The position numbers were made by a program, and so were the translations under genes. Positions 1 through 7,513 of a stretch of 45,812 nucleotides of DNA are shown here, piece by piece. Numbering within the stretch: the first letter of the stretch is position 1; each line of letters opens with the position of its first letter. Source of the stretch: Oligoflexus sp. (lineage in GTDB: Bacteria; Bdellovibrionota_B; Oligoflexia; Oligoflexales; Oligoflexaceae). A model generated the notes under the pieces. That model was not told the DNA's origin, made no database searches, and worked only from the letters and a program-made list of their open reading frames with translations. The stretch lies in NCBI RefSeq assembly GCF_035712445.1, contig NZ_DASTAT010000031.1:1-45812 (forward strand), read 5' to 3'.

Positions 1-123
1 GTTACTTTCTCAGACTTGCTGACAGAGTTTAGGCGGGAACTGCTGGAAAAAGTCGAATTTGCAATGGACGGACCACGACTGCATTTTGATAAATCAACAA
101 TAATATCGACAGCCGTGGCCTAG
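1..123 (+). CDS. C-terminal end of an unidentified gene (truncated by window)
   Basis: Reading frame 1 is open from the first base to a TAG at 121-123 and gives about 40 residues ending in the sequence HFDKSTIISTAVA. A rho-independent terminator-like hairpin follows 18 bases later, which supports a real plus-strand gene ending here. There is no recognisable domain in so short a fragment, so no function is proposed. It converges on the transglycosylase gene that ends at 191. Confidence 0.35.
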   Translation, partial: VTFSDLLTEFRRELLEKVEFAMDGPRLHFDKSTIISTAVA

Positions 124-141
124 TTTTGTCCAAACTTGAGA

Positions 142-170
142 GAGCTGAGGTCGCCCTCAGCTCGTCTTTT
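142..170 (+). terminator. Probable rho-independent terminator
   Basis: A perfect 9-bp stem (GAGCTGAGG at 142-150 with CCTCAGCTC at 155-163) has a 4-base loop and is followed by GTCTTTT on the plus strand. It lies 18 bases after the partial gene and between two convergent genes. It probably ends the plus-strand transcript. The minus strand lacks a good T-run. Confidence 0.65.
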
Positions 171-190
171 CCATCAGAGTCAGGCTGTTT

Positions 191-1684
191 TCAGCCGTTT
201 TTTGCAACCTTCAGCACCTGACCGATCCTCAGATCGGTGCGGCGCAGCTTGTTCATCTTCTTCAAAGACTGCACGCTGACGCCAAAGCGTTTGGCGATCT
301 CGTGCAGATTATCCCCGCGGCGCACGCGGTAGGTACCCGAACCCCGGGTATCAGTGTCCGCCACAAGTCTTTTATCGTCGCGGTCGTTTTTGTTATCGTC
401 TGCCTCCGCGATCTCGGTGCCGCGGATCTTCAGTTTCATGCCGGGACGAATGGTGCTGCTCGTGAGGCGGTTGAAAACTTTCAGCTGGCCGACGGTCATC
501 CCGTATTTTTCAGCAATCATCGCGAGGTGCTCACCGCGTCTGACCCGATGGAACTTCTTGTTGGCCAGTGCAGCCTTGGGCGAACTGTCCGCCTTGTCCG
601 CGCGATCGGCTTTTTCCACCTTCGCAATGCGGGTTGACGAAATATTCAAGCGCGCCGTGGCCAGACGTTCCTGATTGTCATTGACGTTGCTGACAAAGGT
701 CTTGGGCACCCAGATCTTATAGTTCTGCGTACCGGGAGGCGTCATGCCCTTCACAAGATGCGGGTTCGCGACCTGCAGGGTGACCAGGGGCACGCTCGCA
801 TATTCGGAAACGGTATGCAGCGAGATGGGCGAGGGCACATTCACAGCGACCAGATCTTCGTTGGCATCCTGGGTTGGACGACGGAAGCCGTATTTTTCGG
901 GATTGGTGCCGATCAGGAACGCAGCCATGAATTTAGGAATGTAGTCCATCGTCTCGGCCGGCAATTGCTTGTCTTTCACGAGCTGCCAGAAATCACGAGA
1001 CTTGCCGCGCATGATCGCATTCATAATGCGCATCTCACCCGCGTTGTAGGCGGACAGAGCCAGATACCAGGAGTCGAACACGTTGTTCAGATCGGAAAGG
1101 TACATCGCCGCCGCGATGGTCGCGCGACGCGGGTCGCGACGTTCGTCGACGTAATTATCCACGCGCAGTCCATAGCGACGACCGGTGCCGGGAATAAATT
1201 GCCAAAAGCCGACAGCGGCCATGGGGGACTTCGCGTGCAGCACGAAACCGCTTTCGATCATGGCCAGGTAATAAAGCTCGGTGGGAATCCCGCGATCACG
1301 CAGCATGGCCACGATCATTTTTTTGTATGGCTGCCCGCGGTCCATGAAACGCTGAAAGGCTTCCGGATTTTTATTGACGAAGTAGTCGATCCATTTTTCG
1401 ACCTTGTCGTTCAACTCGATGGGAATGCCGTTTTTCAGGGCCTGGTTGATTTCATCTTCCTCGGACCCGATCTCTGGAACAGTCTCGGCCGATTTGGTGG
1501 TTGATTCATCATCTATGGCTTCGTCGATTTCGGTGGGTTCAACTTCGGGTTGAACGGAACCGTCGTCTTCGGATTCAACTTCAGCAATGTCCGTGCTCTC
1601 TTCTTTATGCGAGGTCGTCGAGCAGCCATAGGGAAGCGCGACGCATAAAGAAAGGAACAAAGGGTTGAGATTTTTTAGCTTCAT
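191..1684 (-). CDS. mltD: MltD-like membrane-bound lytic murein transglycosylase, LysM lipoprotein
   Basis: This is a 497-residue lipoprotein that should cleave peptidoglycan glycan strands in the periplasm. The signal peptide ends at a lipobox (LPYGC, Cys21). It is followed by a very acidic linker of about 55 residues and then a family-1 SLT domain at about 125-260. That domain carries the catalytic Glu in AMIESGF (about residue 144) and the motifs GFWQFIPGTGRRYGL and ALSAYNAGE typical of MltD. Two LysM peptidoglycan-binding repeats lie at about 378-420 and 451-493, both starting with a VRRG motif. The ATG is preceded by AAGGGG at good spacing. Length and domain order match E. coli MltD. The acidic, Ser/Glu-rich linker is longer than usual. 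It appears to be a single-gene unit. Confidence 0.93.
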   Translation of the reverse strand: MKLKNLNPLFLSLCVALPYGCSTTSHKEESTDIAEVESEDDGSVQPEVEPTEIDEAIDDESTTKSAETVPEIGSEEDEINQALKNGIPIELNDKVEKWIDYFVNKNPEAFQRFMDRGQPYKKMIVAMLRDRGIPTELYYLAMIESGFVLHAKSPMAAVGFWQFIPGTGRRYGLRVDNYVDERRDPRRATIAAAMYLSDLNNVFDSWYLALSAYNAGEMRIMNAIMRGKSRDFWQLVKDKQLPAETMDYIPKFMAAFLIGTNPEKYGFRRPTQDANEDLVAVNVPSPISLHTVSEYASVPLVTLQVANPHLVKGMTPPGTQNYKIWVPKTFVSNVNDNQERLATARLNISSTRIAKVEKADRADKADSSPKAALANKKFHRVRRGEHLAMIAEKYGMTVGQLKVFNRLTSSTIRPGMKLKIRGTEIAEADDNKNDRDDKRLVADTDTRGSGTYRVRRGDNLHEIAKRFGVSVQSLKKMNKLRRTDLRIGQVLKVAKNG

Positions 1685-1909
1685 GATGTCCCCTTGTTTC
1701 GAGAAAGGCTCGACAAGTCGCTAGAGACTTTGGATGAGCACAAGTCTGAATGGTAGAAAACCCCGTCCGGCTCAGCGATGCGGCGAGTCAGGGTAAAAGA
1801 TGACTCTATAATAACACAGCTTCCGCCGTTTTGCAGGGAGAGGTTACCTAGTCAATCTTGGTAAAACAAGAAGTTATTTGAATTGGCTTATTGGACTGGG
1901 GTGTTTTAA

Positions 1910-1929
1910 GGGCGCCCGGATAGGCGCCC
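1910..1929 (-). terminator. Hairpin downstream of pullulanase gene
   Basis: GGGCGCC (1910-1916) and GGCGCCC (1923-1929) form a perfect 7-bp GC-rich stem with a 6-base loop, 11 bases after the pullulanase stop. The T-run on the minus strand is weak (TTAAAACAC). A terminator is likely but not certain. Confidence 0.5.
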
Positions 1930-1940
1930 AGAGAGAGGTC

Positions 1941-4907
1941 TTAACGGTAAAAGAAGGTCACGGCTGTGCCGCCGGCGATCACGCGGCCCGACACCTTGCG
2001 CTCCTGGGTGGCCCGGCCTTGCTCTGCTGCGAGGTTCCAATCGCCCGAAGGCAGGAAATACTCGCGATCCGCGCCGGAGTTCAGGAGGACGAGAAGCTCG
2101 GAGCGATTTTTGCCATTGGGGCTGACCTTCAGTTCAAAAAGGCCGCTGCCCAAGGCTTTCACCGACATCGACTGATCTATTTCTTCTTTGGTGGGAAGAC
2201 GGAGACCCGCGAAGCGGCGGCGGATATTCACCATCTGTTTATAAAAATCAAAGAGATCCTTGAATTCTGCCTTTTTTTCCCAGTGGACGCGGTTGATCGC
2301 ATCGCCGGCCTGGTAAGAGTCCGGGACGCCGCCCTTGGTACGCGCAAATTCTTCACCACTGTGAATAAAAGGAATGCCCTGCGAAACGAGGACGATGCCA
2401 TTGGTAAACGCTGCTATGCGTTTTTTGTAGTCATTGCTCACCTGGAAAGTCTGAATGCCGGCCCAGGCGTTGATTTTATCCCAGAGGTTAAGGTTATCAT
2501 GCGAGGTCGCGTAGTTGATGGTCTGAACAGGATCGTCGCCAAATGCAGACTGATAGATATCATCATTACCCAGACTGCCGCGCAAACCATTGATGATAGC
2601 CGTAGCATTGTATGTGTCGTTGAAGGCGTAACCGCCGCCATAGCCGCTATCGTTGTTCCCCTTGATGGCTTCACGATAGGTGAAGTTGAAACCGCCGAAC
2701 TGCGCTTTCTCACCTTTGGCGTTGACCATTTTCTGAGCATTGGACAGACGATAGTGATTCGGATCCGGATCGGGAAGCGCGGTATAGGGTTCACCGTAAC
2801 CGAGGATCTGCTTCTCGGGGAAACGTTGATAGAGATAGGTCATCCAATCGGTGATTTCCGCGTAATCGAATACGCCGGCAACGTCGAAGCGGAAGCCATC
2901 GATGTTATAGGTTTTCACCCAGTATTCGAGCGAATCCTGTATGTATTTTTTCACCATGGGATCTTTGGGGTCGATGGTGTTGCCGGTCCCGGTCAGCTGA
3001 TAGCCGAAGCCTTCGTTGTCGAAGAGGAAGTATTTCCCGGTGATGTCGCCGAAATATTTCTCGCCTTCATCGGCTTCACGGAAGGGGCGCATCCAGGTGT
3101 GGTTGTAGACCACGTCCAGGACCACGCGGATGCCGGCTTTATGGAGTTCGTTGACCATGGTCTGGAATTCGCGCACGCGATTCTCATAATCCATCGGCGT
3201 CGTGGAGTAGCGTTCCTCGGGAACGTTGAAGTTCTCGGGATCGTAACCCCAGTTGTAGCAGTTCGGGCCATTTTTCGGATCTTTCAGGCCGCAGGTCGCG
3301 AAATCGTAGACGGGCATGATCTGAACATGCGTGACGCCGAGTTCCTTCAGATGCTCGATCCCGGTTTTGATATTGGGATTGGCTCCGTTCTGACCCTTGT
3401 AAAGATAGCTGGCGGCTTCGACGAGGCCCATGAACTTGCCGCGATTTTCCGGACTGACGCCCGAGCTGGCATCATTGGTGAAATCGCGGATGCTCAATTC
3501 ATAAACAATCGAGTCCTCGCGATTGACGAGCGGCGGCGTGGGAGCCCAGCCATCCTTCGGCGCGATGCGCGCAGGATCCATGACGATACTATAATCGGTG
3601 CCTGGCTGGACCATCACGGAGTAAGGATCACGAACCGCGACATCATCCAGCAGGTACTGATAGCGCTTCAGATAGTGATTGCCGGGGACGGTGACGGCCC
3701 AGACGCCTGGCATTTTCACCTGATCACCGATGTAGCCCATGGGAATGGTCTGCCCATCGAGCCAGAGTTCGACGCTGTTCCGATCCGGCGACCAGATGGC
3801 GAACGTGGTCGCGGCCTCGTTATAGCTCGCGCCGAGACCTGGGAAATTCGTGGCTGTATCGAAGCTCGGACGATAAAAGCGGAAGCACTCATCGGTCGCA
3901 GCCGCGGAACGCTTGTCCTGAGCATACGCGCAGACGAAGGCCTCGCCTTTGGCATCGAATTGCTTTTCCAGGATCAGGGCATTCTTGGGAAACTCCGTGC
4001 CGTTTTCCAGAGAAGGTTTGGAACCGTCTATGGTGAATCGCGTGGTGACGCTCGGGCTGCCCATGGTCATCAGATCGACGAAACCACTCGGACCCCAGAT
4101 CGGGCCGCCGCGGCCTTCGGCGATGACGCGCAGGCGTTTGGGAAAGGCGGGGCAGTTCAGTGGACCATCCCAGCGACCATCTATGACGTTGCCGCGCAGA
4201 TAGCGATTGTAGGAGAGGAAGCAGCCATCATAGTGGGCGAAATCACGGGTTTTCTCGCCGTTGTCGGGATTGCTGAAGACCACGCGAATCGGTTGCTTCA
4301 CAAGATTTTTGCCGGCATAGATGGGATCATCCCAGCGCGGCAGAGCGATGAAAAACCAGCCCGGCATGCCGGCGACCGGCTGCATCGCAGGACCGGGAAA
4401 CGCACCCTGACTGGGAGTGGTGATCGCATTGTGGGGCTTGCCGCTGTCGTCGATGCCGCTGATATTGGCTTTGCCATCCAGATACCAGTACCAGGCGTTG
4501 ACCTTGCTCCAGTTTTTCGGAGCCTGGAAATACACGTAGACGGGTTCTTTCTGAACTTCGATTTCAAGGGACGCTTTCAGAGCGGGATTATCGACCGCGC
4601 TCACCGAAACCAAGGCCTTGCCCGCTTTCAGGCCCGTGACGAAGCCGCTGTCGGTTAGCTCAATGAGGTCACTCGTCGTGGACCAGCGCACGCGGCCATC
4701 GTAGGCCATCTTTTTTCCATCAGCTAAAAGTGCGATGGCGCGTAGGCGTTGCTGCTTATCGACAGCGACAGGAAATTCTTCGATCGAGTCGATGCTCAGA
4801 CTTTGAATGGACAGTTCCGATTGTGCCGCGATCACCGGGACCGCGGCTGCCGGGCGCGCGAACGTGCCCAGTAAAGCCAGGGCCAGAGTGAGGTTCCTGA
4901 GTTTCAT
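1941..4907 (-). CDS. pulA: Secreted multidomain type I pullulanase (GH13)
   Basis: This 988-residue exported enzyme should hydrolyse alpha-1,6 branches of pullulan, glycogen or starch. After a Sec signal peptide (cut near ARPAAA) come a bacterial Ig-like (BID_2) domain at about 45-118, a starch-binding CBM26-like module starting at VYVYFQAPKNW, and a short chitobiase-C-like sheet domain (RFTIDGSKPSLENGT). A CBM48 domain at about 350-435 precedes the GH13 barrel. Pullulanase signatures are YNWGYDPENFNVPE, DVVYNH (region I), GFRFDVAG with nucleophile Asp about 675, GYGEP with acid Glu about 706, and TSHDN with Asp about 804. The ATG at 4907 is chosen over one 39 bases upstream because AAGGGGG lies just before it and a signal peptide follows directly. 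It stands alone, so starch or glycogen scavenging outside the cell is the likely role. Confidence 0.92.
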   Translation of the reverse strand: MKLRNLTLALALLGTFARPAAAVPVIAAQSELSIQSLSIDSIEEFPVAVDKQQRLRAIALLADGKKMAYDGRVRWSTTSDLIELTDSGFVTGLKAGKALVSVSAVDNPALKASLEIEVQKEPVYVYFQAPKNWSKVNAWYWYLDGKANISGIDDSGKPHNAITTPSQGAFPGPAMQPVAGMPGWFFIALPRWDDPIYAGKNLVKQPIRVVFSNPDNGEKTRDFAHYDGCFLSYNRYLRGNVIDGRWDGPLNCPAFPKRLRVIAEGRGGPIWGPSGFVDLMTMGSPSVTTRFTIDGSKPSLENGTEFPKNALILEKQFDAKGEAFVCAYAQDKRSAAATDECFRFYRPSFDTATNFPGLGASYNEAATTFAIWSPDRNSVELWLDGQTIPMGYIGDQVKMPGVWAVTVPGNHYLKRYQYLLDDVAVRDPYSVMVQPGTDYSIVMDPARIAPKDGWAPTPPLVNREDSIVYELSIRDFTNDASSGVSPENRGKFMGLVEAASYLYKGQNGANPNIKTGIEHLKELGVTHVQIMPVYDFATCGLKDPKNGPNCYNWGYDPENFNVPEERYSTTPMDYENRVREFQTMVNELHKAGIRVVLDVVYNHTWMRPFREADEGEKYFGDITGKYFLFDNEGFGYQLTGTGNTIDPKDPMVKKYIQDSLEYWVKTYNIDGFRFDVAGVFDYAEITDWMTYLYQRFPEKQILGYGEPYTALPDPDPNHYRLSNAQKMVNAKGEKAQFGGFNFTYREAIKGNNDSGYGGGYAFNDTYNATAIINGLRGSLGNDDIYQSAFGDDPVQTINYATSHDNLNLWDKINAWAGIQTFQVSNDYKKRIAAFTNGIVLVSQGIPFIHSGEEFARTKGGVPDSYQAGDAINRVHWEKKAEFKDLFDFYKQMVNIRRRFAGLRLPTKEEIDQSMSVKALGSGLFELKVSPNGKNRSELLVLLNSGADREYFLPSGDWNLAAEQGRATQERKVSGRVIAGGTAVTFFYR

Positions 4908-4944
4908 GATAGTCCCCCTTGAAGTGGCTGACAAAGCGTTCCTC

Positions 4945-4963
4945 ACAGACGGATGACGTCTGT
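4945..4963. promoter_or_regulatory. Perfect inverted repeat upstream of pullulanase, possible operator
   Basis: ACAGACG and CGTCTGT are perfect 7-bp arms around GATGA, placed 38-56 bases upstream of the pullulanase start. A TTGACC on the minus strand just upstream could be a -35 box, but no convincing -10 follows at normal spacing. The repeat could be a repressor site or an mRNA leader hairpin. Which regulator uses it cannot be read from the sequence. Confidence 0.35.
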
Positions 4964-5058
4964 AAGGTCAATTTTTCAGGCTAGCGCGCATTATTCTTCG
5001 CGGGCCCAGCGGGCGCAACAAAAAATACTTATTCCAACCCACAGGTGGGTTCCTATTT

Positions 5059-5187
5059 ATGAAACAACTGTACCCGGTGAAAAAGGCAGTAGATCAGGCT
5101 TTTATGACCTTGATAGGGAAACTGCTGATGTCAGTGTTCACTGTTCTCGATCTATCTCAGAGCGGCTGGGGTGGCTTCTGCATGTGA
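5059..5187 (+). CDS. Possible 42-residue small protein
   Basis: An ATG at 5059 opens a 42-codon frame to a TGA at 5185-5187. The peptide begins MKQLYPVKKAVDQAF and continues with a hydrophobic/amphipathic stretch (LIGKLLMSVFTVL), like small membrane-associated proteins. AGGTGGG lies about 10 bases upstream, slightly too far for an ideal ribosome site. I do not recognise the family, and an open frame of this size can arise by chance. It is listed because the gap is otherwise empty and the composition looks protein-like. Confidence 0.2.
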   Translation: MKQLYPVKKAVDQAFMTLIGKLLMSVFTVLDLSQSGWGGFCM

Positions 5188-5262
5188 CGAGGATTCTTTA
5201 CATTTTTTACGGGATCACGCAGGGCTTCCGACATTTTCGTGGTTTGAATGCGAAGTGAAGAG

Positions 5263-5281
5263 CGCCGCTCTGTGAGCGGCG
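5263..5281. terminator. Hairpin downstream of the metallo-beta-lactamase-fold gene
   Basis: CGCCGCTC (5263-5270) and GAGCGGCG (5274-5281) form a perfect 8-bp stem with a TGT loop, 57 bases beyond the stop of the minus-strand gene at 5338. Neither side has a strong T-run, so its role as a terminator is only probable. Confidence 0.4.
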
Positions 5282-5337
5282 TTCCCCGTTTGACTTTGTT
5301 CGAGTCTTAAAAAATATCAGTGGCTGCAGAATTTTTC

Positions 5338-6270
5338 TTAGCGCTGAAAGGCGCTGATGTATTGGCCTGTCGGTTGACAGCCGTAACTCCAATCCCCGTC
5401 GCTGTTGGCACCGACGAGAATGTTGCCTTTTTCCAGAGTCAGAAGGTTTTCCAGAAAGCGCGCACCGCCCGAACGGAACTGATCCATGACGCCCGCAAGA
5501 ATCTTGGTATACGTCTCCCGCTCATAGACAGCCTGCTCCGCCGAGGTCACGAACAGCACGGGATCACTCATTTTCAAGTAGTTCCAGCTCGCCGACCCAT
5601 GCATGTGATGATTGGTGCGATAAACGTGAACGCGCACGCGATCCGGAAAATCATTCAGGATGCGATCCTGCTCCTGCGCGTAGATGTCGCCGCCCAAGGC
5701 ATAGGTGAAGCCATTGTATTCCAGTCGAAACGAAAGCGAGCGATGATTTTCATCATCCGACCATTCATTCGTATAGAGTGAATTGAGGATGAACATCCGT
5801 GTTCCGCCCCAGTTGAATTCATCTCCGCGGCGGAAGGTCCGGTTATCCCAAAAATTTTTCACGGGGATGCGCGGGCTGGATTCATCGTAACGATAGCCGA
5901 CGTAAACCTTGCCATCTTTCTCGATTTTTCCTGCGTAATGATCGCCATGATAATGCGTGACGATGAAGTAATCGAGTTCCTTGATGCCATGCTGTTGCAG
6001 AAAAGGAACAAGGTAATCCTTTACCGCGAAATCCTGGCCGCTATCAATCAAGGCAATTTCCCCACTCGGCAGGCGAATCAGGGTGGCATCGCCGTGACTG
6101 ACCCAAAGGGAAAGGATCCTTAATCCATAGCGTGAGAAATCCTCTTGAGGTCCTGCGGAGCGAAAGCTGCATTTGGGTGACAGAGGTCGGTTTTCGGTCA
6201 CGCCTGCCGTCACAGGCAAAGACGTGCCCAGACCGGCTGCAATGAGCCAGTGCGCAATCGTTTTCAACAT
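5338..6270 (-). CDS. Secreted metallo-beta-lactamase-fold hydrolase, ComEC C-domain-like
   Basis: This is a 310-residue protein with an N-terminal signal peptide (about residues 1-22), so it acts outside the cytoplasm. The metal-binding motif HYHGDH is at about 106-111 (HxHxDH). LIDSGQD and VTHYHGDHYAG are arranged as in the stand-alone relatives of the ComEC C-terminal domain, and LGGDIYAQE (about 195) and NHHMHGS (about 221) supply further ligands. These proteins are usually phosphodiesterases or nucleases acting on DNA, but the substrate cannot be read here. No ComEC channel gene is adjacent. GGGAGA lies upstream of the ATG. Alternative: a generic MBL-fold hydrolase of unknown substrate. 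Confidence 0.85.
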   Translation of the reverse strand: MLKTIAHWLIAAGLGTSLPVTAGVTENRPLSPKCSFRSAGPQEDFSRYGLRILSLWVSHGDATLIRLPSGEIALIDSGQDFAVKDYLVPFLQQHGIKELDYFIVTHYHGDHYAGKIEKDGKVYVGYRYDESSPRIPVKNFWDNRTFRRGDEFNWGGTRMFILNSLYTNEWSDDENHRSLSFRLEYNGFTYALGGDIYAQEQDRILNDFPDRVRVHVYRTNHHMHGSASWNYLKMSDPVLFVTSAEQAVYERETYTKILAGVMDQFRSGGARFLENLLTLEKGNILVGANSDGDWSYGCQPTGQYISAFQR

Positions 6271-6362
6271 CGCGTGTTCTCCCTATGTTCTTTACTTAGT
6301 TCTTTGACAGCTCAAGGAAGAAAACACAAGCGAAGCTTTTATAAATGTTTTGCGAATTGATT

Positions 6363-6776
6363 TTATAATTTTTGACCGAGGAAAATGGCTCGCCATTCAC
6401 TATCCGCAAGCAGCATTTTCCTTTCCTTGAGATCAAACATGCCGCCTTTGATTTGCACATGCGAGCACAGCTGACCAGCTGCGTTCTCCATGGTTTGCTC
6501 CACGCGCCACAGCTTTCTATGCACATCGCGAAAGCGGGTTTTTATGAGCAGACCTTCACCAGCCCTCACCTCGCGGCGATACTGAATATGCGCTTCGATC
6601 ACCACAAGGCCGATGCCGCGGGCCTGCATGGATTCGATCGTCATATTCTGCGCATGGCAGATGTCCCATCGCGCCTCTTCAAAAATAGTTAAATAAGATG
6701 CGTGATTCAAATGTCCCATCGCATCCACCAGATCGTCCCTGACCTTCGTTTCATACAGATATTCCTGGGATTCCAT
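6363..6776 (-). CDS. Hot-dog fold acyl-CoA thioesterase (4HBT family)
   Basis: This 137-residue cytoplasmic protein matches the 4-hydroxybenzoyl-CoA thioesterase/YbgC-like family. Near the N-terminus, DAMGHLNHASYLTIFEEAR contains the usual D-x-x-x-H-x-N-x-x-Y-x-x-x-x-E pattern, with Asp as the likely catalytic residue. It should hydrolyse an acyl-CoA or acyl-ACP thioester; the chain specificity is not evident. The ATG at 6776 is preferred over a GTG 18 bases upstream because AGGAG sits 8 bases before it, inside the longer version. It stands alone on the minus strand, divergent from the secreted protein at 7003. Confidence 0.85.
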   Translation of the reverse strand: MESQEYLYETKVRDDLVDAMGHLNHASYLTIFEEARWDICHAQNMTIESMQARGIGLVVIEAHIQYRREVRAGEGLLIKTRFRDVHRKLWRVEQTMENAAGQLCSHVQIKGGMFDLKERKMLLADSEWRAIFLGQKL

Positions 6777-7002
6777 GCGGCATACTCCTGACACGGGCGC
6801 TCGGAAAAGGCCTGAGTCTAACGATTCGCGTTCCGGGAGGCGAGGCGAAAGTGTCGATGGACCGCGCTTTCGCTGCGCACATCGACAAGGCCCGGTAAAA
6901 CAAGGCGTTTCGGCCTTCGAAAGCCGGTGCCACTCGGGAAGGGAATTTCATGGCAGGATGCGTGACAAGCCTCCATGGGGGAGGCCCTTGAAGGAGTCTC
7001 GT

Positions 7003-7452
7003 ATGCGCACATTTATAGCCCTCATGATGGGTCTTTACCTGGGCCCGATGGCCACAGGGCATGCAGCTCCCATCGTGGTGCCGCAGCCCAAGGTTTTTTC
7101 ATCCCATAAAGATGTTTATAACAGCGGTTCCAGCGAGCACGTTCTGATGATCCTGCACCTGCCGAAGGATTCCGGTGCGGCATTCGTCGAAGTCTACAAT
7201 CGCAGCAAACAGGAAATCAGCCTTTTTCAATTCACCCTGACCGCCCTGGGGCACGAAGGGGAGCTCGTATTTGATGATTTGCCTGCGGGCTGGTCGGCCG
7301 TCAAGGAAGTGCAGCTCACAAGTCTGCGCGAGCTGGCCATCCGTGATGTCAAAGCTTACAACGCCAATGCCGATGAAATCACGCCGCGACTTGTCATCCA
7401 TCAGGTCACGACTCTTGGTAAAATGCCGAAAATCGGGAAACGAAAAATTTAA
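7003..7452 (+). CDS. Secreted 149-residue protein of unknown function
   Basis: An ATG at 7003 follows AAGGAG at 6-base spacing, and the first 22 residues form a clear Sec signal peptide ending in GHAA. The mature part is about 127 residues and mostly beta-strand in character, with no cysteines and a very basic tail (KMPKIGKRKI). The frame is open further upstream, but without a ribosome site or signal peptide. A short hairpin (GCCTCC/GGAGGC at about 6969-6986) sits just before the ribosome site. I do not recognise a family. A periplasmic or outer-membrane beta-sandwich is a guess from composition. Confidence 0.75.
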   Translation: MRTFIALMMGLYLGPMATGHAAPIVVPQPKVFSSHKDVYNSGSSEHVLMILHLPKDSGAAFVEVYNRSKQEISLFQFTLTALGHEGELVFDDLPAGWSAVKEVQLTSLRELAIRDVKAYNANADEITPRLVIHQVTTLGKMPKIGKRKI

Positions 7453-7513
7453 AATTCTTTCCAGCCTGCCTTCCGCCCATGCTATCATGTTACAAAAATC
7501 CACGAGGCATTTC

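Larger units (their letters stand above)
4964..5337. other. Intergenic region without a confident gene
   Basis: This 374-base stretch separates the pullulanase leader from the next minus-strand gene. It holds one short plus-strand reading frame (5059-5187, listed separately) and a hairpin at 5263-5281. I see no tRNA-like or other RNA fold and no repeat shared with the rest of the window. Confidence 0.5.

Noticed and set aside
1878..4658. 926-codon open frame on the plus strand opposite the pullulanase gene
   Set aside because: It is antisense to a gene with clear GH13 motifs. Its residues have no domain, and the frame follows from GC-rich third positions.
4953..5258. 101-codon plus-strand frame in the gap after the pullulanase
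   Set aside because: There is no ribosome site; the composition is random-looking and it overlaps the palindrome and leader.
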